The notes below the pieces were generated by a model. That model was not told the origin of the DNA. It made no database searches and saw nothing but the letters and a program-made list of their open reading frames with translations. This document shows, in pieces, positions 7,117 through 12,151 of a stretch of DNA of 12,151 nucleotides. Each line of letters starts with the position of its first letter. Within the stretch, counting starts at the first letter, position 1. Origin of the DNA: Oxalobacteraceae bacterium. Lineage in GTDB: Bacteria > Pseudomonadota > Gammaproteobacteria > Burkholderiales > Burkholderiaceae_D. A program made the translations under genes and the position numbers. Where the stretch lies: the NCBI GenBank assembly GCA_947487325.1, contig CANKWG010000045.1, positions 1-12,151 of the forward strand, read 5' to 3'.

Positions 7117-7455
7117 TCAGTGCCTAAACAATAAGATGATGTAACTTTTCAGCGCGATGATGAAAGCGGCGATAAGCGCCAGCCAATTCAAGTCGCGATA
7201 CCACCAGGCAACGGCCGCAAGCAGCGCAACCGTCATTGCAATCTTGATGAACTCCCCAATGAAAAAAGTCATCGGACTGAGAGCTCCCGGCTTCAACGCG
7301 CCGATATGTAAACGCAACGCGAACAAGCCATTCGGTAACACACAACACAGACCACCAAACATCGCCGAAAAGAAAGCGTGCGGTCCGGCAATGAGACCCG
7401 CCAGCGCTGCTGCAGCCAGCGTCGTTGCCAACTGAGTCAGGAGCAGTCGCAGCAT
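7117..7455 (-). CDS. atpI: ATP synthase assembly protein AtpI (subunit I)
   Basis: This small 112-residue, very hydrophobic protein is the first gene of the atp operon. About four membrane segments can be seen, near residues 4-24, 28-48, 60-82 and 90-109. The second is followed by a Pro-Asn turn in CCVLPNGLFALRL. The family assists c-ring assembly and possibly magnesium uptake, and is not a stoichiometric part of the enzyme. The position directly before atpB and the length agree with AtpI. The ATG at 7453-7455 has no clear Shine-Dalgarno, which suggests modest translation. The overlapping longer frame that starts upstream at 7570 is arginine- and histidine-rich and not membrane-like, so it is a shadow. 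The product name rests on context plus topology. Confidence 0.9.
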   Translation of the reverse strand: MLRLLLTQLATTLAAAALAGLIAGPHAFFSAMFGGLCCVLPNGLFALRLHIGALKPGALSPMTFFIGEFIKIAMTVALLAAVAWWYRDLNWLALIAAFIIALKSYIILLFRH

Positions 7456-7550
7456 GGAAACATTTCGGTCGAGCCGGATGGCCCTGGCGGACTGGAGTGA
7501 AGAAATTCACCCAACGCCGTGGTGTGGTACGCATACCGCAAAACCCGGCG

Positions 7551-7580
7551 ATTATAAGTGGATTCAACAAATCTCGTCAA
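7551..7580 (-). promoter_or_regulatory. Strong sigma70-type promoter of the atp operon
   Basis: On the minus strand, TTGACG (7575-7580, 5 of 6 matches to the -35 consensus) is followed after 18 bases by a perfect TATAAT (-10; 7551-7556). Transcription would start near 7543-7545 and leave an untranslated leader of about 90 bases before atpI. It lies in the 184-bp gap between parB and atpI, where an operon promoter is expected. This is the best promoter in the window by consensus match. Confidence 0.8.
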
Positions 7581-7586
7581 TTATTT

Positions 7587-7640
7587 GCCCCCGCGTAAGC
7601 GTGTCGGCAGGGGCTGGATAGGATGTTGTCCAAACAACAT
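7587..7640 (-). other. Two weak hairpins after parB
   Basis: ATGTTGT (7623-7629) and ACAACAT (7634-7640) make a 7-bp stem with a four-base loop that overlaps the parB stop codon. A second possible stem pairs GCCCC (7587-7591) with GGGGC (7610-7614) and is followed on the minus strand by AAATAATT. Neither has the U-tract of a good intrinsic terminator. Transcription from the par genes may therefore partly read into atpI, or Rho may end it. The atp -35 element begins only seven bases beyond the second stem. Confidence 0.35.
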
Positions 7641-8533
7641 TAATCTGCGTCGCCACGTAGACGCGCGATCACGCCCTCGAGCTGGTCCAAGCCGGCAAAC
7701 GCGATAATCAGCTCGCCCTTGTTTTTTGCCCCAACCTTGATCGTGACAGCCGTCGCCAAGGCATCGGACAGTTCCTCTTCCAGCCTTGTGATGTCCCGTG
7801 ACTTATCCTTAGCGAGTGATCTGACACCCTCCTGTCCGGTCGTCGTGCGCACCACCAGTTTTTCAGCTTCTCGTACCGACAATCCTTTGGCAATGATTTG
7901 CGTACCCAATGTGATCTGGGTAGCAGAGTCAACTGCCAACAGCGCACGCGCGTGGCCCATATCCAGATCGCCAGCCATCAGCATGGCCTGCACTGGCTTG
8001 GCAAGATTCAGCAAGCGCAACAAATTCGACACCGCGCTGCGCGAACGACCCACCGACGCGGCGGCCTGCTCATGCGTAAAACTGAATTCCTCGATCAGCC
8101 GCTGTATGCCCTGCGCTTCTTCAAGCGGATTGAGATCCTCGCGCTGCATGTTTTCGATCAACGCCATCGCCGCGGCGGCCTTGTCATCCACCTCGCGCAC
8201 CAGCACCGGCACCTCTTTCAAGCCAGCCAATTGCGCAGCACGAAATCTCCGCTCGCCCGCGATGATTTCATGGGTTGCGCCATTTTTACCGTCGCTGACT
8301 GGACGTACTAGCAAGGCTTGCAAAAGGCCCTGGACACGAATGGAGTCAGCGAGCTCATTGAGCGCCGTTTCATCCATGTAGGTCCGTGGCTGATATTTGC
8401 CAGGCTGAAGTGCAGCAACCGGCAAACTGAGCGATGCCTCGGTAACTGCTGTTGCCTCATTCGTGAAATCGGACGAACCACCCAGCAAGGCTTCGAGTCC
8501 GCGACCCAAGCCTTTCGGTTTTTTACTGATCAT
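7640..8533 (-). CDS. parB: Chromosome partitioning protein ParB (parS-binding CTPase)
   Basis: The 297-residue ParB binds parS, loads as a CTP-dependent sliding clamp and spreads on nearby DNA. There it stimulates ParA and recruits SMC. The N-terminus MISKKPKGLGRGLEALLGG holds the arginine-containing ParA-activating motif (LGRGLEALLG). The CTP-binding motifs are GERRFRAA at 93-100 and ENMQREDLNP at 127-136. The helix-turn-helix lies at about 151-171 (FTHEQAAASVGRSRSAVSN), followed by the rest of the parS-binding domain, including DMGHARALL at 191-199. A C-terminal dimerisation domain (about 250-297) ends in LEGVIARLRGDAD. All expected motifs are intact and the length is typical. It follows parA by 36 bases with only a weak A/G-rich ribosome binding site. 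Cognate parS sites are seen at 12093-12145. Confidence 0.98.
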   Translation of the reverse strand: MISKKPKGLGRGLEALLGGSSDFTNEATAVTEASLSLPVAALQPGKYQPRTYMDETALNELADSIRVQGLLQALLVRPVSDGKNGATHEIIAGERRFRAAQLAGLKEVPVLVREVDDKAAAAMALIENMQREDLNPLEEAQGIQRLIEEFSFTHEQAAASVGRSRSAVSNLLRLLNLAKPVQAMLMAGDLDMGHARALLAVDSATQITLGTQIIAKGLSVREAEKLVVRTTTGQEGVRSLAKDKSRDITRLEEELSDALATAVTIKVGAKNKGELIIAFAGLDQLEGVIARLRGDAD

Positions 8534-8569
8534 GAAATTTACTTTCTTTATCTGTAATTGCTCTGCGCA

Positions 8570-9340
8570 TCAGAGCACGGCAATGCGATCCAGCAGTTCT
8601 TTGCCAAACGCCGTATAAGCCTGAGCACCCTTGGCAGCAGAATCAAAAATAACGCCGGGTATGCCGTACGAAGGCGCTTCCGCCAGACGCACGTTGCGTG
8701 GGATGATGGTCTTGAAAACTTTATCGCCGAAATGTTTTTCCAGCTGTGACGAGACCTGTTGTGAAAGCATCATGCGCGGGTCAAACATCACGCGCAATAG
8801 CCCGATCACTTTCAAGTCCGGATTCATTTTTGCATGCACGATTTTGATCGTGTTCACCAAATCAGAAAGTCCTTCCAGCGCGTAGTACTCGCACTGCATG
8901 GGAATGATCACGCCGTGTGCTGCGCACAAACCATTCAGCGTCAGCATGGAGAGCGCGGGCGGGCAATCGATCAGCACAAAATCATATTGGTCCTGAACGC
9001 TAGCCAACGCCAGCTTGAGTCGTAGCTCGCGCTGATCGAGCTCGACCATTTCCACTTCGGCGCCCGCCAAGTCGCGGTTAGACGGCAGCACATCATAATG
9101 GCCCGTCTCAGAGCTATGGATCGCCGAGCGCAAATCGCCCATGCCGAGCAGGACCTGATACACCGAAACTTCCAGATCGGATTTGTTGACGCCCGAACCC
9201 ATCGTGGCATTGCCCTGAGGGTCAAGATCCACCAAAAGCACGCGCTGCCCGAGCTTGGCCAAAGCAGCCGCGAGATTGACCGCGGTGGTTGTTTTACCCA
9301 CGCCCCCTTTTTGATTGGCGATACAAAAAATCTTTGCCAT
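8570..9340 (-). CDS. parA: Chromosome partitioning ATPase ParA (Soj family)
   Basis: ParA is a deviant Walker ATPase that binds DNA non-specifically as an ATP dimer. It moves ParB-parS complexes by a ratchet on the nucleoid. The product is 256 residues with the usual start MAKIFCIANQ. The deviant Walker A motif KGGVGKTT is at residues 11-18, with the signature lysine K11. VLLVDLDPQGNAT follows at about 34-46, and Walker B as FVLIDCPPAL at 121-130. The absence of an N-terminal helix-turn-helix makes it a chromosomal (type Ib-like) ParA, not the long plasmid type. A GTG three codons upstream (9347-9349) is also possible. The ATG at 9338-9340 is preferred on family alignment, as neither has a clear Shine-Dalgarno. 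It sits between rsmG (90 bases away) and parB. Confidence 0.97.
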   Translation of the reverse strand: MAKIFCIANQKGGVGKTTTAVNLAAALAKLGQRVLLVDLDPQGNATMGSGVNKSDLEVSVYQVLLGMGDLRSAIHSSETGHYDVLPSNRDLAGAEVEMVELDQRELRLKLALASVQDQYDFVLIDCPPALSMLTLNGLCAAHGVIIPMQCEYYALEGLSDLVNTIKIVHAKMNPDLKVIGLLRVMFDPRMMLSQQVSSQLEKHFGDKVFKTIIPRNVRLAEAPSYGIPGVIFDSAAKGAQAYTAFGKELLDRIAVL

Positions 9341-9430
9341 GAATGTCACTATCTCTAGTTGGTAAATTGACCGGTCACAATGCGCCCTTTGTTTGCTCGC
9401 GCTACATTGTTCGGTGTTACGTTTGCCATC

Positions 9431-10102
9431 TCAATCGCTAACCTGATCTGCTCTGGTGATGTGAACTAGGTGCCGCCGCGCGTTCAGCCCCGGTACCTTT
9501 ACAGCCGTTCTCCGAGTGATTTGCCATTGTTCAGGCAAACGTTCGAGTTCTTCCGATGCCGCCTGCCCTTTCAATGCAATCAATTCACCGCTTGATGCAA
9601 GTAAGTGTCCTGACCAGAGCACAAAATCAGACAGCTCTGCAAAAGCACGTGAAGTAATCACGTCGTATTTTTCTTTCATCTCGAGCTGCTCGACTCGCCC
9701 TGTGTGTACCGTCACATTGCGCAATCCCAACTCTGCTTTTACCTGCGTCAGAAATGCCGTCTTCTTGTGCACGGTATCAATCAGATGCACATGCATCGCC
9801 GGCGCATTGTGCTGCGCCCATATCGCGATCACAACGCCCGGCAAACCTCCGCCAGAACCGACGTCCAACAAACGCTGCGCATTCTCAAATGCGGGTACGG
9901 TCGCCATGCAATCAAGCAAATGCTGCGTCAGCATTTGCGACGGATCGCGCACCGCTGTCAGGTTGTAAACCGCGTTCCATTTATGCAGCAGCGCCAGATA
10001 GTCCAGCAGTTTTTCAAGCACTTCCGGAGTGAAGCTTAGCGGCAGCTGCGATGCCGCCTCGCTCAGCGCAATGTGCAGCCGCTGTCGTTCTTCAGACTGC
10101 AT
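9431..10102 (-). CDS. rsmG: 16S rRNA (guanine-N7)-methyltransferase RsmG (GidB)
   Basis: RsmG transfers a methyl group from S-adenosylmethionine to N7 of G527 (E. coli numbering) in 16S rRNA. Loss of the enzyme is known to give low-level streptomycin resistance. The protein has 223 residues. An N-terminal helical part contains the conserved KWNAVYNLTAV segment (41-51) and HLLD (61-64). The SAM-binding motif I LDVGSGGGLPG is at 79-89, the acidic HLIDT strand at 106-110, and the conserved SRAFAELSDF at 151-160. Length fits the family (about 207-230). The ATG directly follows the mnmG stop codon (TGAATG, no spacer), so translational coupling is likely. Confidence 0.98.
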   Translation of the reverse strand: MQSEERQRLHIALSEAASQLPLSFTPEVLEKLLDYLALLHKWNAVYNLTAVRDPSQMLTQHLLDCMATVPAFENAQRLLDVGSGGGLPGVVIAIWAQHNAPAMHVHLIDTVHKKTAFLTQVKAELGLRNVTVHTGRVEQLEMKEKYDVITSRAFAELSDFVLWSGHLLASSGELIALKGQAASEELERLPEQWQITRRTAVKVPGLNARRHLVHITRADQVSD

Positions 10103-12034
10103 TCAGGCGGCGTCCGATCGTTCAGAATCAGCGACTGCCTCGCGGAAACCACCCTTCTTCAAATGCACCAGCAAAAGCGAAATCGCAGCAGGCGTAACAC
10201 CCGCAATGCGGGACGCCTGACCCAGCGTTTCAGGCCGATGCTTTGCAAGTTTCTGCCGAACCTCAATCGACAAAGCTTTTACAGTGAGGTAATCAAGACC
10301 CTCTGGCAATTTTAGATTTTCGTAGTGGTCATGGCGCTCGACTTCTTTCGCCTGACGATCAATGTAACCGGCATACTTGACCTGAATCTCGACCTGCTCG
10401 GCCACCGTGGGGTCAAGCGACGGGTCATCGAAACGACGGCCGTCAACGCCTGTCAGGCTCATCAATTGCATGTAGCTGACATCCGGGCGCCGCAACAAGT
10501 CGGTGAGTGCATACTCTCGCTCTATGCCTTTGCCTAACACCCGCTTTGCTTCTGCTTCCGCAATAATCCGAGGACTGACCCAGGTCGATTTCAAGCGCTC
10601 GAGCTCCCGCGCGATGGCCTCGCGCCGGCGCTCGAAGTGCTCCCATTGCACATCGCCGACGCAGCCCAACTGTCGCCCGATTTCGGTCAGCCGCAGATCG
10701 GCATTGTCTTCACGCAAGCTCAGCCGATATTCGGCCCGACTGGTGAACATCCGGTACGGCTCTTGAACACCCTGAGTAACGAGGTCGTCGACCAACACCC
10801 CCAGATAGGCCTCATCACGCCGCGGCGTCCATGACTCACGGCCCTGAACCTGTAGCGCAGCATTCATCCCGGCCAGCAAACCCTGAGCAGCGGCTTCTTC
10901 ATAGCCCGTCGTGCCATTAATCTGCCCGGCAAAGAACAAGCCGCGAATGGCGCGGGTCTCAAGTGAGGACTTCAGGCCGCGCGGGTCAAAATAATCATAT
11001 TCAATGGCATAGCCTGGTCTCAAGATGTGAGCGTTTTCCAGGCCCCGCATCGATCTTACAAGTGCAAGCTGCGCATCAAAAGGCAAGCTGGTGGATATGC
11101 CGTTGGGATAAAACTCATGCGTCGTCAGGCCTTCTGGCTCAAGGAAAATCTGATGGGATGTTTTGTCGGCAAACCGGTGGATTTTGTCTTCGATCGAGGG
11201 GCAGTAGCGGGGGCCCACACCCTCGATGACACCCGTAAACATCGGGCTTCTGTCGAGCGCTGCACGAATGATGTCGTGCGTCTTCTCGTTGGTGTGCGTA
11301 ATCCAGCACGGCAGCTGCTTTGGATGAAGCGCAGCAGAGCCCATCACGGAAAACACTGGAATGGGATCCATGTCTCCAGGCTGCTCTGTCATGACGGAAA
11401 AATCAATGCTACGGCCATCAATTCGTGGCGGCGTACCCGTTTTTAACCTGCCTTGGGGCAATTTCAGCTCTTTAAGGCGTGTTGACAGCGAAATCGCGGG
11501 CGGATCCCCTGCCCGACCGCCTGAGTAATGATTCAGGCCGACATGAATTTTGCCATCGAGGAAAGTGCCGGCCGTGAGCACCACGGCGCGCGCGCGAAAT
11601 CGCAGCCCGACTTGGGTCACAGCACCCACAACCCGGTCACCCTCAACCATCAAATCATCGACGGCCTGCTGAAAAAGCCAGAGATTAGGCTGATTTTCAA
11701 GTCGGGAACGTATCGCCTGCTTGTAAAGTAGCCGATCTGCCTGAGCGCGCGTGGCACGAACTGCCGGGCCCTTGGAAGAATTCAGGATACGAAACTGGAT
11801 ACCCGCTTCGTCAGTGGCTATGGCCATTGCACCACCCAGTGCGTCTACCTCGCGCACCAAATGTCCTTTGCCAATGCCCCCTATCGAAGGATTGCAGGAC
11901 ATTTGGCCCAGCGTCTCGATGTTGTGCGACAGAAGCAGGGTTTTCTGACCCATGCGGGCCGCCACAAGCGCAGCCTCCGTCCCGGCGTGACCACCTCCGA
12001 CGACAATGACATCAAATTCAGCGGGAAAATCCAT
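10103..12034 (-). CDS. mnmG: tRNA uridine-5-carboxymethylaminomethyl modification enzyme MnmG (GidA)
   Basis: MnmG is the FAD-dependent partner of MnmE. Together they install the carboxymethylaminomethyl group on U34 of tRNAs that read codons ending in A or G. The product is 643 residues (E. coli 629). The dinucleotide-binding GGGHAG is at 13-18, and QMSCNPSIGGIGKGH at 44-58 contains Cys47. The first family signature GPRYCPSIEDK is at 274-284 with Cys278, matching the second functional cysteine. The second signature AGQINGTTGYEEAAAQGL is at 369-386. The C-terminal helical domain, which binds MnmE and tRNA, is present. The start is fixed by the family sequence MDFPAEFDVIVVGGG, though no Shine-Dalgarno is visible upstream. 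It is first in the run of genes beside the parS pair. Confidence 0.99.
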   Translation of the reverse strand: MDFPAEFDVIVVGGGHAGTEAALVAARMGQKTLLLSHNIETLGQMSCNPSIGGIGKGHLVREVDALGGAMAIATDEAGIQFRILNSSKGPAVRATRAQADRLLYKQAIRSRLENQPNLWLFQQAVDDLMVEGDRVVGAVTQVGLRFRARAVVLTAGTFLDGKIHVGLNHYSGGRAGDPPAISLSTRLKELKLPQGRLKTGTPPRIDGRSIDFSVMTEQPGDMDPIPVFSVMGSAALHPKQLPCWITHTNEKTHDIIRAALDRSPMFTGVIEGVGPRYCPSIEDKIHRFADKTSHQIFLEPEGLTTHEFYPNGISTSLPFDAQLALVRSMRGLENAHILRPGYAIEYDYFDPRGLKSSLETRAIRGLFFAGQINGTTGYEEAAAQGLLAGMNAALQVQGRESWTPRRDEAYLGVLVDDLVTQGVQEPYRMFTSRAEYRLSLREDNADLRLTEIGRQLGCVGDVQWEHFERRREAIARELERLKSTWVSPRIIAEAEAKRVLGKGIEREYALTDLLRRPDVSYMQLMSLTGVDGRRFDDPSLDPTVAEQVEIQVKYAGYIDRQAKEVERHDHYENLKLPEGLDYLTVKALSIEVRQKLAKHRPETLGQASRIAGVTPAAISLLLVHLKKGGFREAVADSERSDAA

Positions 12035-12069
12035 GGGAACAGGCTGGCCAGAGGTGAAGCAGAGGCTGG

Positions 12070-12098
12070 ATTATAAGGGCAATCACTCGCATTGTTTC
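12070..12098 (-). promoter_or_regulatory. Likely sigma70 promoter of mnmG, -35 inside a parS site
   Basis: On the minus strand a perfect TATAAT (12070-12075) is preceded by a 17-base spacer and GAAACA (12093-12098, 3 of 6 matches to TTGACA). Transcription would start near 12063, about 29 bases before the mnmG ATG. The -35 hexamer is exactly one end of the nearer parS site, so ParB bound there would cover it. The -10 is strong. The -35 assignment is weaker and rests on spacing. Confidence 0.6.
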
Positions 12099-12108
12099 AC
12101 GTGGAACG
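12093..12108 (-). promoter_or_regulatory. parS site 1 (ParB binding site)
   Basis: The minus strand reads CGTTCCACGTGAAACA, which differs only in the first base from the well-known bacterial parS TGTTCCACGTGAAACA. The CACGTG core and both inner flanks are intact. It lies 58 bases upstream of mnmG and about 3.6 kb from parB, the usual neighbourhood for parS near the origin. Confidence 0.93.
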
Positions 12109-12129
12109 CTGATGTTGATGGATTTGGGC

Positions 12130-12145
12130 TGTTCCACGTGAAACA
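12130..12145 (+). promoter_or_regulatory. parS site 2 (ParB binding site), exact consensus
   Basis: The plus strand reads TGTTCCACGTGAAACA, identical to the canonical parS. It is in opposite orientation to site 1, with centres 37 bp apart and 21 bp between the 16-mers. Together they form a perfect 15-bp inverted repeat (12093-12107 with 12131-12145). The genes parA and parB nearby encode the cognate proteins. Confidence 0.96.
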
Positions 12146-12151
12146 ACGGCA

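Noticed and set aside
7124..7570. A 148-codon minus-strand open frame overlapping atpI.
   Set aside because: It begins at a TTG inside the atp promoter region, upstream of the likely transcription start. It is not membrane-like and is a frame shadow of atpI.
9641..9656. A CACGTG core inside rsmG as a possible third parS.
   Set aside because: Only the core and two flanking bases match. Most other positions of the 16-mer differ from parS.
12035..12151. Replication origin in the gap upstream of mnmG.
   Set aside because: No TTATCCACA-type DnaA boxes or AT-rich unwinding element are visible in the 117 bases shown. Gene order and parS suggest the origin is near, but beyond the window.

Overview
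This window is a conserved, vertically inherited housekeeping segment of a bacterial chromosome. It reads as Betaproteobacteria, most likely Burkholderiales, possibly near the Oxalobacteraceae. That placement is inferred from protein sequence style and gene order (mnmG-rsmG-parA-parB-atpIBEFHAGDC-hemE), not from a search. Every gene lies on the minus strand, so transcription runs from right to left. Base composition looks moderate and even, and I see no insertion sequence, phage gene, tRNA, rRNA, CRISPR array or cargo gene.

Right edge (12034-12151): a 117-bp region carries two ParB-binding parS sites arranged as an inverted pair. One is a perfect 16-mer and the other differs by one base. The nearer site coincides with the -35 element of a likely mnmG promoter. 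Next come mnmG (tRNA wobble-uridine modification) and rsmG (16S rRNA m7G methyltransferase), which touch without a spacer. They are followed by parA and parB, the chromosome segregation ATPase and the CTP-dependent clamp that binds parS. This layout is typical of the flank of a replication origin. No DnaA-box cluster or dnaA gene is visible, so oriC itself is not shown here.

Centre and left (466-7640): after a 184-bp gap holding a strong sigma70-type promoter come the nine genes of the F1Fo ATP synthase operon. They are in canonical order: atpI (assembly), atpB, atpE, atpF (a, c, b of Fo), then atpH, atpA, atpG, atpD, atpC (delta, alpha, gamma, beta, epsilon of F1). Key catalytic and proton-path residues are intact. 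Intergenic leaders carry strong Shine-Dalgarno sequences before atpE, atpA, atpG and atpD. Two gaps hold RNA hairpins that could tune stoichiometry. A clear intrinsic terminator follows atpC.

Left edge (1-270): the first 90 codons of hemE (uroporphyrinogen decarboxylase, haem synthesis) run off the window, preceded by their own leader and ribosome binding site.

I found no undescribed system. The most interesting points are regulatory: the parS pair overlapping the mnmG promoter, and the hairpins between atp genes.
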